Source of the DNA: Phorcus lineatus
Lineage: Eukaryota > Mollusca > Gastropoda > Trochida > Trochidae
Reading direction: 5' to 3'
DNA: 64,000 nucleotides
NCBI GenBank assembly: GCA_921293015.1
Contig: OV121090.1
Coordinates: 38,188,533-38,252,532, forward strand
Under the pieces are notes generated by a model that was given only the letters and a program-made list of their open reading frames with translations, did not search any database and was not told the DNA's origin. The translations under genes were made by a program, and so were the position numbers. The stretch's first letter is position 1, and each line of letters starts with the position of its first letter. Of the stretch, positions 1 through 9,586 are shown in pieces.

Positions 1-1400
1 TTTTTAAATTTTATTCCTCGGAACACAATCGATTTTAATCCGACTGTATGTCTCATCATCATCTGAAATGTCAGTCCAGGAATAATGTATACAAGTGCAA
101 TTTGTATTGTACAAGGAAATACCTGTCAATACCTCCAGCATCCAGCAAAATAATCAAATGGTCTCCAAAACACTTTGACTGTGTTCACACACTTCAAGAA
201 TACCTCACGAGAACCGCACCACCTGAACTTCATTGTATTGTTGTAGAGAAATCTTGTATACATCCCTGTATGTATTTTAATACATCTTGTACACATTGTA
301 TTGCTCCTAGATACACCTTATATACGTCAACCAAAACCAAAATATTTCTTCACCTTGTGTGCATGTTAAGAAAAGCTTGTATATTCCTTCAGATATATTG
401 TCCACAAAGAAATCTTGTATGCATCTTACTTTTACATGTTTTATGCATTTTAAATACATCCTGTTGTCAACAGAAAAAGATGTTTTCTCATTTGAATACA
501 TCCGTCAATCATCTCAGATTCCCTTATAATACAAGATATTTGCAATTTTCAGAACACCATTTTTGCGTGTAATTGAATACATTTTGTCATTATCATAGTA
601 TATCTTTTTGGACTACAACTAAAATATCATTCGGGTACCCTGTAGGGTGTACACCATCGTTCATCTCTGATTCAGTACATCTCTCTCTGCACACAGTTTC
701 TTTAAGCATAAATGTTATTCATTACTCAACGATTTCTTTAAGCATGAATGTTTATTCATTACTCCACAATAGTTTGTATCAAGTTCATTACCGAATCAAT
801 CACGCCTTGACTTGTCTAAAATTTCCTGTTCCTAAATACACATTTCTTGTAAAACATTTTTCTTTATCCATTAATTACATATCTTTTTAGTAATACTTTT
901 AATATTGTAGATGTTGAATCCTATTATACATGTTTTCTTTCATACTTTATATCATCCTTTAAGTATTTATTGTCTTCAGGATTACTGTAGTCAATCATTT
1001 GTTAAATACATTTGTTATAGCCTTTTCTAAGAGTCTCTCCCATACATGTCCATAATGATATATACCTGTATATATATATATGTACTGTTGCAATTCATGT
1101 ATGGCTGGTAGAATATTCCATGCACAATAATTATCTAATAATAGGATAATATTCTTCTTATTTTCTTTTGTGATTTAACTATATTCCTTATTCCTAATTG
1201 CACACTGCTTCATCATCATATATGTACATATTGTGTATTTGATACACTTTCCATTCATCAATGAATATGTACCATATTGAAGTACATCCACCTGTACTCT
1301 CTACGGTTATGTGTATGTCTGTGTAATAAATAACCATCTACGTGAGAATATATTTTGAAGTACATGGTATGAACAGTGACTGGAGTAAGCATGACCCTAA
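1..1400. other. AT-rich non-coding stretch, degenerate repeats
   Basis: No recognisable gene. The plus strand has a long open stretch (48-890) broken by one TAA at 570-572, but its translation is Cys/His/Ser/Leu-rich with no known domain. The DNA is pyrimidine-rich and full of variants of tacatc, cttgta and gtacac, which look like a decayed repeat. Such composition lowers stop frequency, so I do not call a protein. If the minus-strand gene starting at 1,854 is real, this is its first intron or beyond. Confidence 0.4.
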
Positions 1401-1640
1401 CTAGTAAGATTAATGTGATTGTAGTTGAACTAATGTTAAAGATCCATTTTCAACTTTGCATTCGTAATAACTCCGTTTTCATATATCGCACATCCGACTA
1501 TACAACTCTGTAGAAAAATCTTTCAACAATTTTTTGAGACCATAAAAAGAATTTATAATCAACGAGAAAGTATTTAATTTTAATTTCAAAGTATACCACC
1601 CTCCAAAACTTGCCGTAGCCATAAACGAACCCACAATCCG

Positions 1641-1648
1641 TGACGTCA
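1641..1648. promoter_or_regulatory. Consensus CRE palindrome TGACGTCA
   Basis: A perfect TGACGTCA lies about 205 bp downstream of the minus-strand start codon at 1,854, inside the presumed first intron. Known role: CREB/ATF-family binding site. It is preceded by cccacaatcc, a decamer that recurs in the promoter at about 1,881. Inference: promoter-proximal regulatory site. A chance match cannot be excluded; others occur near 12,217, 30,762 and 30,774. Confidence 0.4.
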
Positions 1649-1809
1649 CAGTTTTATGTGTTGGATTTACCATACTTCCTGTTTATCGCGATCTCATTGT
1701 TATGGCTTCCGATCACGATAATGGATATTTATTTATTATTTATTCGAGCAGATAAATGTATATTCTATCGAACTAAATGCTGTTCCAATACATGAAAACG
1801 TTTCCTTAC

Positions 1810-1854
1810 CTCCAAACTTTCTAAGAGTCGCCGCGAACGTCTTGATTCGGCCAT
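1810..1854 (-). CDS. First coding exon of an unidentified gene
   Basis: On the minus strand an ATG in good context (aaagATGG) opens 15 codons, MAESRRSRRLLESLE, that run directly into a strong 5' splice site GAG|gtaagg (phase 0). A TATA box lies 68 bp upstream. The short, basic, Arg/Ser/Leu-rich start is typical of a nuclear or cytosolic protein but I cannot name it. Remaining exons would lie to the left and probably outside the window; none was recognised in 1-1809. Promoter, start context and donor together make this more than a chance ORF. Confidence 0.55.
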
Positions 1855-1921
1855 CTTTGTTTACATCCTCTGTTTACGTCCCACAATCCTTTGCACGATC
1901 TTGCAAATAATACGCCCCTTC

Positions 1922-1929
1922 TATTTATA
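1922..1929 (-). promoter_or_regulatory. TATA box (TATAAATA) of minus-strand promoter
   Basis: Minus-strand TATAAATA lies 68-75 bp before the ATG at 1,854. With usual spacing, transcription would start near 1,890-1,900, giving a 5' UTR of about 40 nt. The segment 1,820-1,960 is richer in CpG than its surroundings. Confidence 0.5.
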
Positions 1930-2032
1930 GTACCAAGTCGATTCGCGAATGCCCTTTCGTTTAATTGTAATTATTATAATGAATTTTGGTCCGATTGTCG
2001 TTTTGTTTAAATTAAACGTTTTTTAATTTTGC

Positions 2033-2113
2033 AATGAATACGTTAAAATTACTTAGAAAATTATGCGAAGATGAAAATGGATCTTTAAAGGATGATGAGA
2101 TACTTTTTAAATG
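2033..2113 (+). CDS. Possible small ORF (26 codons), divergent from promoter
   Basis: On the plus strand, about 105 bp from the TATA box and pointing away from the minus-strand gene, an ATG opens MNTLKLLRKLCEDENGSLKD and six further residues before TGA. Mixed acidic and basic composition looks protein-like, but nothing is recognised. It could be a smORF on a divergent transcript, a first exon with an unseen splice, or chance. Confidence 0.2.
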
Positions 2114-3988
2114 AAATTCAATGGAATGTTTCTGTCTGAACATCTCATGGTCAAATCAGGACAAGAAACATTCATCTGTAGAATAATGCTGTCATCTTGC
2201 TCCTGCTAAGTTGTAGTTGGAGTTCGAAATATACCACCTTTCTGTCCCTGTGTGTGTTCAAAAATAGTTACTAAAAAGATAAAGTTTTTGGAATATTCAA
2301 ATTTGGTGTTGATGTGGTTTTGTGTCTATTAGGGTTCGACACTGCAGGCTACCAAATATTTTTAAATTTTGAACAAAAACAGAAAGTATAGCTTGGAAAC
2401 TTGATGAGTTAAAAACTACACATATGATAGGGATGCTACATATGGTTGGACCTGTAATTGTCCAAACAGGTAACATCAGCTGTGTCCTTTGAAGATGATC
2501 CTGATTCAGGGATGCGACTTAATTAACACAATGTTTTCAGAAAGGAGTATGTGAGCTGTGCTTACTTCTTTTGAAAGTTGTTGGCATTTGAAAACAATGT
2601 TTCAGAAACTGAAGCATCCTCTTGAAACTGGTTTCAACAATGAGAAACTGTTTTTCTGTCCATGAAAATATTAATGTACAATATAAAAAACACAACAGAT
2701 ATATTTTTGATCAAATCAATCCTTAAAGATAATTCATACTGTATATGTTATTTTATTGTTTGATATGGTTTGTAATAGCTTCTTGAAAACTAGTCAGAAG
2801 TATGTATTAATAAGTAAGTTTATAAGTTTATAAGAATGATTAAGAAATAATTTAGTGATTTCTTTCTAATCAAGATCTACCAAAGCAACCCTTACTTAAC
2901 ATGTATTGGATATGTTTTTCAATATTGATTACTAGTATGTTTTTCCCATATTGTTCATATTTTTCAATATTGATTATGGACTTTTAAAAATATTGATTTT
3001 ATTTTTCAATTTTGATTGTTTGTCAATATTTATATTTTAAAATAATGTCCCAAAATTCATGAGTAACATGAAAAAGAATATATTTCTCAAGAACTTTGCT
3101 GTGATTCTGAAAATAATATCACTGCCATTTGAAATGTAATAAAGTTTAGAATCAACTCTTATATTAAAAAAAAAATGAACGCGATTGTCTTTGATTTGAT
3201 ATATTAAAGTTCTGAAAATTTTATTTATTATTAATTGTGAGATATTTGAGTGAACTTGTGTAAATAATGAATGTTGAAAATGTTTTATATTTGAATATCA
3301 TGAATTTGATTATCTTAAAATGTATATAGTTCATACTATATATAATAACAAGTTTGTTATATATGTGAATTTTAAAATGTGGGTGAAAGTGTTTAGAATT
3401 TGTGGATAAATGGTTAGTATGTAGACTTTTAGAATTTTAGAACTTGTGTTTCTTCATTTTCCATACAAACAAAAGCTATAGCATGTCATTGAAGTTTAAA
3501 TGTACAAATGTTTTTTTGATATAACTTTCTGATACGAATTAAGTTCCTTCCTCCAAGAGAAATAAGTTGAAAATTTATGTACCATGGGATAATAAATATT
3601 CAGTAAAGATGGTATCATCGTCCTGAGTGTCTTATTATCATACTCACTTAGCCACCAAGACCTCATTGTCAAGAGACTAATGCGAAAAAGATTTTGTTCT
3701 TCTGTGGAAATAGAAATGTAACACTGTTATTTTAGGGATCATGCTTTCAAAATAGCATGTATTTCTGACACCATGATATATTATTAATTAACCAAATAAG
3801 AAATACTGAAAACTACTTCATACTTTACAAAGAGAAGAATGACTGATACTACATTTAAAGATACTTATCGACCAATGAGTGGTTATAGTCTAAGAATCGT
3901 CCTGCAATTTGAAAATAAGTTGATTTTAAGTGTAAGTAATCTGTACATTTAAAATTATATGTACCATGTCATCACTACATATAATCCT
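2114..3988. other. AT-rich stretch with no recognised gene
   Basis: Six-frame reading shows only short ORFs. The one structured item is a possible plus-strand polyadenylation site near 3,138. The DIRS element begins at the right end. Confidence 0.5.
3138..3175 (+). terminator. Possible poly(A) signal and A-tract
   Basis: AATAAA at 3138-3143 is followed 22 nt later by ten A residues (3166-3175). This is the layout of an mRNA end or of the tail of a retrocopied transcript. No coding sequence has been tied to it; the 26-codon ORF at 2033 is the only upstream candidate seen. Confidence 0.25.
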
Positions 3989-4160
3989 TATTATTTAATA
4001 TACTCTCCTCGATAGTTAACAATATGCCCGATTATCCTAATCTGTCTAATTCCGACAATCCTTACACAGAGTAAAGACAGAGTTATCGCTGCTCTAGCCT
4101 GCATCGAATACTCGCCACCAGGTGGCTAACCCTACGTCATCATTGCTTTTCTGTCGGCCA
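3989..4160 (+). repeat. DIRS left inverted terminal repeat
   Basis: From gatagttaac at 4011 to ggcca near 4160 this segment is almost the exact reverse complement of 10115-9962. The outermost bases (3989-4010) differ from the right end, as is usual for DIRS elements, where each end is matched separately in the internal complementary region. Confidence 0.92.
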
Positions 4161-4229
4161 TCAAGTGCAGACGTGTCTTGATAGCTTAGCGATTTCCGAC
4201 TGTTTTATGATTAAACCTTTTTCACCTGT

Positions 4230-4765
4230 GTGATTTCTCGACTGTTTGTCGTGTTTGGGTTCGGCTACTTCTTGTGGAGTATCCAGGACCTGTGCTTATT
4301 TGTCTCCTTGCCGGTTTTGTCAGCAGTTGACTTCAGTCAGCTGTTGTCGATTTCGGCTACCCGGACCGCACGTGCGTTGCGTGCTGGGTCGTTCAGCCCC
4401 GTGTTTGGCTGGTTTAGCGGTAGACCTCCCGTCTACCGCCTCTCTTCTGCGCTTGGCTAGCTGTGCGCTTGCCGCCTGGTAGCGCCTACCGCCTAGCGCC
4501 CGCGCTGGCTTCAGGCTTTGCGTCTGACCGCCTGGAGTTTCTGCCGCCTGCCGCCTGCCGCGTCAGGCGCTCTACCGCTTCCCGCTAGCGCTGGCCGCCT
4601 GCTCGTCAGACCGCCTGCGCTTCAGGCGCTCTACCGCCTTCTACTAGCGCTGCTCGCCTGCGCGTCAGGCGCTCTACCGCCTGCCTCTAGAGTTTATCGC
4701 CTGCGTTTCAGGCGGCCCCGCCTCCCGCTAGCGCTGATCGGCTGGCGCTCGCTTGCGTCTGGCTC
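4230..4765 (+). repeat. DIRS GC-rich leader with short tandem repeats
   Basis: Untranslated leader before the Gag frame. The motif caggcgctctaccgcc recurs at 4564, 4623 and 4666, with a variant at 4709, giving a spacing of 43 bp and one of 59. It is interspersed with ctagcgctg and cgcctg. Overlapping short ORFs here are by-products of GC-rich composition. The repeats might help RNA structure or packaging; that is speculation. Confidence 0.6.
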
Positions 4766-6595
4766 GTGCGTAGTGTGCTGTCCCCGTGCAGCGCCGGCGC
4801 TGTCCAGTCAGGCGCCCCCCCAAGGGTGAGCGTGGGGCTATGTCCAACCCCTTCTCAGGGTTTTGTGGAGGGTGTGGGTCCAGGAAGTCGGCGCGCTCAC
4901 TCTCTCTGTCGCCTGTGTCGGAATCTCTGCGCCGAGTCGGACAGGTGCAGGGAATGTGAACACCTTTCCCCGGCGGAGCACAGAGAGTACCGCGCCGCGG
5001 TAAAGAAGTCGGAGTCTCAGCAGAGACTCAGATCCACTAGGCGGCCTTCTGCGTCCTCCTCAGCTACCGCCTCCAAGGGCGCAGATGTCGCGCAAAACTC
5101 AGATCTTGTCATTTCGGAGGACGCCACGGAATTTGACCTGTCGGAGACAGGCGGCGGGTCCGATAAGATCGTGTCGCCGGTTGAGGATGCGCCGGTCGCC
5201 TCTCCTCCCTCTAGCGGGGTAGAGCGATCTCCTGGAAGGAGATCCTCCCCTGACACTGCCTCTTCCCCGGGCCGCCGGGCCGCCAGGAGGAAGAGGAAAC
5301 ATAAGAAGAGGAAGAGGTCGAGACCCGCTTCCCCAGCTGCCTTCGACCAGAAGAAGCTGACGGACGATATCATGTCCTCAGTGAAGGATCTGGTCGTATC
5401 CATGTTCGAGTCCAGAGAACGCGAGCGGCCCAGGGTCGAGGAGGGGACTACTTCATCCCCGCCCTCCCCTGAGGCGCCGTCATCTCCTAAGAGGAGGAGG
5501 GTGGTGGTCGTTTCTCCCGCCGCCACCCCCTCGGATCATGACTCTTCCCCAACTCCTGATCGAGGCCAGGATGAAGGAACGCCTGGGCGGGGGAACGTGA
5601 CTCCCCCACCGCCTGTCACGGCTGTGACCACGGCGGACGACGCTCCCGATCTAAATGACCGCCTGACTGCCATCGCTGATTGGTGTCAGGCAAGCGTTCA
5701 GGAGTTGGAGGAAGAACCTTCTTCGACTAGGGTGGCCAGGTTGGAAACCTTCTGCGCGGAGGAGGAGACGCCGACGCAGCGCCAGCTGGCGCTTCCGGCG
5801 CACAGGCTCCTGCAGGCGGTGGGCAGAGACTTCGACTCCAACGTTGCAGCTGCAGCGCCGGGTCGTCTCTTGTCCCCCCTGGTGTTATCGGACAAGGTCC
5901 GATCTGGCCTCCCAGTACATGGCTGTTCCTTGCCCTTTTCTCCCCCCGCCTTGGACGACGACATCCGGCGAGTGGCGGCCCCTGCCACACCTCACCAGGT
6001 GTCAGATGCTCACTTGTCACACCTTGACAAGGAAGCAAGGAGCACCAACCACGTCGCGCACGCCTGCCAAGCGATGGCAGCATTCGCGAACGAGGCGGGC
6101 ATGGAGCAAGGGGCCAAGGCTCTCTATCGTGGCTTTGGATCCGTGGCCGGGAATCTCGCGCAGATGATGCTGTCTGCCTCTCGCATCTCAGCGGGGGTGA
6201 CGAATCTCAGGCGCGATGGATTCCTGGCGCGGACGAACCTTCCGGCGGAGCTCCGGAACCGACTGAGGTCCGCTCCTGGGACTTCCTCTACCCTCTTCGA
6301 CGGGCAAGTCGCGGGGGCTCTTCGCCAGCGGCAGGAAAGCCAACAACAAGAGCTAACAAACAGACTGGCCGCTGGTGGGGGCAGAGTATCTGCCCAGACG
6401 ACAACGCCTAAGAAGAAGGGTGGAGGTGGGCCCTCCTTCCCTACGAAGACGGGAGGAGTGTCATTTCTTGGGGGGAGGAGTCGGCAGGACAGAAGTCGCG
6501 ACTTCAATGCCGGCCCCTCCCCCAAGCGCACTCCCAAGAAAGGCAACCAACGCCTCAAAGGTCGTGCCTACGGAGGTACCCCCAAGAAACAATGA
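4766..6595 (+). CDS. DIRS Gag-like protein
   Basis: Open for 609 codons. Near the N-terminus is a Cys cluster (CRLCRNLC, then CREC, about residues 48-66), followed by LSPAEHREY. A very basic stretch near residues 168-187 (RRAARRKRKHKKRKRSR) looks like a nuclear localisation signal, fitting an element that integrates in the nucleus. The middle is Ser/Pro-rich and the C-terminal third has the Ala/Leu/Arg-rich helical character of DIRS Gag proteins. The true start is unclear: an ATG at 4840 in the next frame opens MSNPFSGFCGGCG, which looks like a more natural Gag start. The end overlaps the RT frame. Confidence 0.75.
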   Translation: MRSVLSPCSAGAVQSGAPPRVSVGLCPTPSQGFVEGVGPGSRRAHSLCRLCRNLCAESDRCRECEHLSPAEHREYRAAVKKSESQQRLRSTRRPSASSSATASKGADVAQNSDLVISEDATEFDLSETGGGSDKIVSPVEDAPVASPPSSGVERSPGRRSSPDTASSPGRRAARRKRKHKKRKRSRPASPAAFDQKKLTDDIMSSVKDLVVSMFESRERERPRVEEGTTSSPPSPEAPSSPKRRRVVVVSPAATPSDHDSSPTPDRGQDEGTPGRGNVTPPPPVTAVTTADDAPDLNDRLTAIADWCQASVQELEEEPSSTRVARLETFCAEEETPTQRQLALPAHRLLQAVGRDFDSNVAAAAPGRLLSPLVLSDKVRSGLPVHGCSLPFSPPALDDDIRRVAAPATPHQVSDAHLSHLDKEARSTNHVAHACQAMAAFANEAGMEQGAKALYRGFGSVAGNLAQMMLSASRISAGVTNLRRDGFLARTNLPAELRNRLRSAPGTSSTLFDGQVAGALRQRQESQQQELTNRLAAGGGRVSAQTTTPKKKGGGGPSFPTKTGGVSFLGGRSRQDRSRDFNAGPSPKRTPKKGNQRLKGRAYGGTPKKQ

Positions 6596-8516
6596 CTGGG
6601 TACCTCCAGACCTACCGCCGCAGGTGGTCCCACCTCTGGACGCACCAGTTGGAGGCCGTCTCGCGCGATTCGCGCCCAACTGGATACAGTTGGGTCTGGA
6701 CCCGTTCATTTGCAATATCCTGGAGCGGGGGTTCCGCCCCCCGCTGACCTGTTCTCCTACAGAGCGGCCGCTGGAGCCCGATCGGCTCGCGCTGACTCTG
6801 GAACAGGTGGAGACGCTCATCTCCAAGCGGGCGGTGGAGGAACTACCGCTCCAGGACCTTGCACCAGGTTTCTACTCTCCGGTCTTCATCCGACCGAAGC
6901 GAGACCCGAAGAAGTGGCGGCTGATCCACGACATGAAGGAGTTCAACCACTCCTTCCTAGATCCGCCGCCATATTTTCGTCTCTTGACAGTGCCGTCAGT
7001 AATGCGATTACTGGAGCCCTCGGACTCGATGATATCCCTCGACCTGCAGGACGCGTATCTGCACATCCCCATTTATCATGGGGATCGCAGGTACCTCCGC
7101 TTCGTCCTAGCGGGTCGCCACTTTCAGTGGAACGTCCTTCCGTTCGGGATCTCGTCGGCTCCGTGGCTGTTCACTCGCGTGACCCAGCCCATCGTCCAAT
7201 ATCTCCACACAGTGGACGTACAGTTTGCGATGTACCTGGACGACGGGTTCGGTCACAACAGATCCCCGTCTATTCTGGAAGCTCAACGGGACTTTGTGAT
7301 AGCGTTGTTCAGGCGGCTGGGGTGGCTAGTCAATCTAGACAAGTCAGACCTGCTGCCGACGACGTCCTTGGTGTTTCTGGGCGCCCGCCTGGACACCGCT
7401 ATCTACAAAGCCTTCGTTACCCGGGAACGAATGGGACGTTACCGAGATCTCCTGGAGCTAGCGCTTCGGGGGCCTCTGTCGCTACGCAAGTGGCAAAGGC
7501 TGCTAGGGTTCTTGAGTGCGACCCAACACTTCACACGAAGGGGAAGGTTGCAGCTCAGGCCCCTGCAGATCTTCGTAAACGTTCACGTCAGAGAGAAGGC
7601 GTGCCATCACGTTTTCTCTCTACCCTCGGGACTCAGACACCACCGCTCCTGGTGGCAGCAGGAGTCCAACGTGTTGGTGGGGGTCCCCCTCAGGGAACCG
7701 CCAGCAACATGTCATCTGTTTGTGGACGCCTCCACCCAAGGGTGGGGAGCCCATCTCGATACGGAGCAGACGGCGGGGGTGTGGTCATCAACCCAAGTGA
7801 GACGCCACATCAACGTCCTAGAGCTAGACGCAATTCGTCTAGCAATCGACCATTGGTCAGGTCGCCTGCGGGGGCAGATCCTGTGTGTTCACACGGACAG
7901 CTCAGCGGCGTCCTGGGCCATCAACAAGCAAGGCTCGACCAAAGCAGACTCGCTTCTGCAACTGGTGTTGGAGCTGTTTCGGCTAGTAGACAGTCTCGGA
8001 CTCTCTCTCCGCGCGGTGCACATCCCGGGAGCCAAGAACGTCCTAGCGGACGCCTTGTCTCGCCCGGACAAACCTCCATCAACAGAGTGGATGCTGCACC
8101 CGAGAGTGTTCGAGAGTCTGTGTCTGAGGTTCGGCAAGCCTCACATAGACCTCTTCGCGACTCGGCTCAACCACCAGTTGCCGACGTACGTGTCTCCTGT
8201 ACCGGACCCTACCGCGTGGGCTCTCGATGCGCTCGCGTTAGAATGGGAGGGGATGGTTGCCTACGCCTATCCCCCTCCCGCCATCCTGAACCTCGTGGTG
8301 GAGAAGATACAGGAGACTCGAGTTCTTCAACTGTTGTTGATAGCGCCGCGGTGGCCAGCCAGGACCTGGTACGTTCCCCTCCGAAGGATGTGCCGCCAAG
8401 ACCCGGTCCCCCTCCCTCTGAGGTGGGACCTGCTGTCGAGCAGACCGAGCGGGCGGGTTCACGAGAACCCCCAGGCTCTACAGCTTCACGCTTGGTTTGT
8501 CTCCAGAGAGGCCTGA
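6375..8516 (+). CDS. DIRS reverse transcriptase / RNase H polyprotein
   Basis: 713 codons if started at 6375. The first in-frame ATG after the Arg-rich overlap with Gag is 6507 and is an equally good start. RT: D223 in MISLDLQDAYLHIPI, then NVLPFGISSAPWLF, then YLDD at residues 287-290. RNase H: D451 (LFVDAS), E483 (LELDA), D508 (HTDSS), D559 (LADALS), so all four acidic residues are present. The last 140 residues contain HIDLFATRLN and YAYPPP, a block that follows RNase H in DIRS elements and is often annotated as Dam-like methyltransferase. Role: copies element RNA into cDNA. The stop lies just before the recombinase domain. Confidence 0.93.
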   Translation: MGAEYLPRRQRLRRRVEVGPPSLRRREECHFLGGGVGRTEVATSMPAPPPSALPRKATNASKVVPTEVPPRNNDWVPPDLPPQVVPPLDAPVGGRLARFAPNWIQLGLDPFICNILERGFRPPLTCSPTERPLEPDRLALTLEQVETLISKRAVEELPLQDLAPGFYSPVFIRPKRDPKKWRLIHDMKEFNHSFLDPPPYFRLLTVPSVMRLLEPSDSMISLDLQDAYLHIPIYHGDRRYLRFVLAGRHFQWNVLPFGISSAPWLFTRVTQPIVQYLHTVDVQFAMYLDDGFGHNRSPSILEAQRDFVIALFRRLGWLVNLDKSDLLPTTSLVFLGARLDTAIYKAFVTRERMGRYRDLLELALRGPLSLRKWQRLLGFLSATQHFTRRGRLQLRPLQIFVNVHVREKACHHVFSLPSGLRHHRSWWQQESNVLVGVPLREPPATCHLFVDASTQGWGAHLDTEQTAGVWSSTQVRRHINVLELDAIRLAIDHWSGRLRGQILCVHTDSSAASWAINKQGSTKADSLLQLVLELFRLVDSLGLSLRAVHIPGAKNVLADALSRPDKPPSTEWMLHPRVFESLCLRFGKPHIDLFATRLNHQLPTYVSPVPDPTAWALDALALEWEGMVAYAYPPPAILNLVVEKIQETRVLQLLLIAPRWPARTWYVPLRRMCRQDPVPLPLRWDLLSSRPSGRVHENPQALQLHAWFVSREA

Positions 8517-9586
8517 CGGGGGCGGGTTTTTCCAAATCCGTTGCCGAGGCGGTGGCGACTTCCCAGAGGCCCTCCACTAGGAATCTCTATGACGCTCAGT
8601 GGGGGGCTTTCGCGACTTTCTGCGCCAAGGAGGGGTACGATGTCCAGGTAGCTACGGTCCCGCAGGTTGCAGAGTACCTGTTCTACCTGCGAGAGACGAG
8701 GAAGCTTAAAGCCTCGTCCATTAACACCAATCTGGCAGCGATAATGTCCGTGCTTAGGAAGCGAGACCCCCAGTTGGACATCTCGGTCCTCAAGGAGCTC
8801 GTAAGAACCTACCGGAATGTGGACGGGCGGATGAAACTCAGGCCCCCAGAGTGGGACTTAGCGGTGGTCCTCAACCATCTTAAGTCTGACCACTATGAAC
8901 CGTTGACGGAGACAACCGTCCTCCGTCTCACCATCAAAACCGCCTTTTTGGTGGCAATGGGGTCCGCAGCCAGGATTTCAGAGCTACATGCTCTCCAGGC
9001 GGACCTTTTGCGTTTTGATGTGAGGGATGGGGGGTCGGCTACTCTGGGACTGGCGCCTGAGTTTATCTGCAAAAACCAAACCGCGGACGAGAGGGGTAGA
9101 ACCTTCTCGTTACCGTCCATTTCCGGGAGCGTAGATCCGACAGACGAGGAGAATCGTCTCCTCTGTCCGGTACGCGCGCTACGGATCTATGCCGAGAAAA
9201 CCCGGACACTGCGTCAAGGGAGAAGGAGACTCTTCATCCCACATTCCCAGACCAGTGTCCGGGAAATTGATAAAAGACAACTGGGCGTTTACCTCCGCTC
9301 AGCGGTCCTAGACGCCTACAAAGCAGCGGACCTTGACCCTCCAGCGAGGGCAAATCCGCACGAGATCAGGGCCATCTCAGCGACGATGGCCCTCCACAGC
9401 AACTTGGCGGTGGCGGACATCATGGCTGGCTGCTTCTGGAAGTCAGGCTTGGTGTTCGCCAACCACTACCTCCGGGACATCTCCAACGAGGATTTGGAGG
9501 GGATCAACCGACTGGGCGCACAGGTGTACGCCCAGCAGCGAGTTCCTTCGGCTCCTCAGCGCAGGAGTCACCCTCCTACTCGTTAA
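6710..9586 (+). CDS. DIRS tyrosine recombinase (C-terminal part of a 958-codon frame)
   Basis: The frame is open from 6710, but the recognisable recombinase starts near 8520 (FSKSVAEAVATSQRPSTRNLY). Catalytic residues in this numbering: R755 in AARISELHAL, H884 and R887 in NPHEIRAIS, and nucleophile Y920 in ANHYLRD. This is the R-HxxR-Y set of DIRS integrases. It joins the circular cDNA to the genome. The 6710-8516 part overlaps the RT frame and is Arg/Pro/Ser-rich; it is probably a by-product of GC-rich sequence. In-frame ATGs before the domain are at 6710 and 7709. A -1 shift from the RT frame would also enter this frame, so how it is expressed is open. Confidence 0.9.
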   Translation: MQYPGAGVPPPADLFSYRAAAGARSARADSGTGGDAHLQAGGGGTTAPGPCTRFLLSGLHPTEARPEEVAADPRHEGVQPLLPRSAAIFSSLDSAVSNAITGALGLDDIPRPAGRVSAHPHLSWGSQVPPLRPSGSPLSVERPSVRDLVGSVAVHSRDPAHRPISPHSGRTVCDVPGRRVRSQQIPVYSGSSTGLCDSVVQAAGVASQSRQVRPAADDVLGVSGRPPGHRYLQSLRYPGTNGTLPRSPGASASGASVATQVAKAARVLECDPTLHTKGKVAAQAPADLRKRSRQREGVPSRFLSTLGTQTPPLLVAAGVQRVGGGPPQGTASNMSSVCGRLHPRVGSPSRYGADGGGVVINPSETPHQRPRARRNSSSNRPLVRSPAGADPVCSHGQLSGVLGHQQARLDQSRLASATGVGAVSASRQSRTLSPRGAHPGSQERPSGRLVSPGQTSINRVDAAPESVRESVSEVRQASHRPLRDSAQPPVADVRVSCTGPYRVGSRCARVRMGGDGCLRLSPSRHPEPRGGEDTGDSSSSTVVDSAAVASQDLVRSPPKDVPPRPGPPPSEVGPAVEQTERAGSREPPGSTASRLVCLQRGLTGAGFSKSVAEAVATSQRPSTRNLYDAQWGAFATFCAKEGYDVQVATVPQVAEYLFYLRETRKLKASSINTNLAAIMSVLRKRDPQLDISVLKELVRTYRNVDGRMKLRPPEWDLAVVLNHLKSDHYEPLTETTVLRLTIKTAFLVAMGSAARISELHALQADLLRFDVRDGGSATLGLAPEFICKNQTADERGRTFSLPSISGSVDPTDEENRLLCPVRALRIYAEKTRTLRQGRRRLFIPHSQTSVREIDKRQLGVYLRSAVLDAYKAADLDPPARANPHEIRAISATMALHSNLAVADIMAGCFWKSGLVFANHYLRDISNEDLEGINRLGAQVYAQQRVPSAPQRRSHPPTR

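Noticed and set aside
48-890. Nearly open plus frame with one stop
   Set aside because: Composition is pyrimidine-rich repeat-like and the peptide has no domain; kept only as a note in the region entry.
5017-6826. Several long minus-strand ORFs within the DIRS element
   Set aside because: Complement shadows of GC-rich coding frames; no domains.
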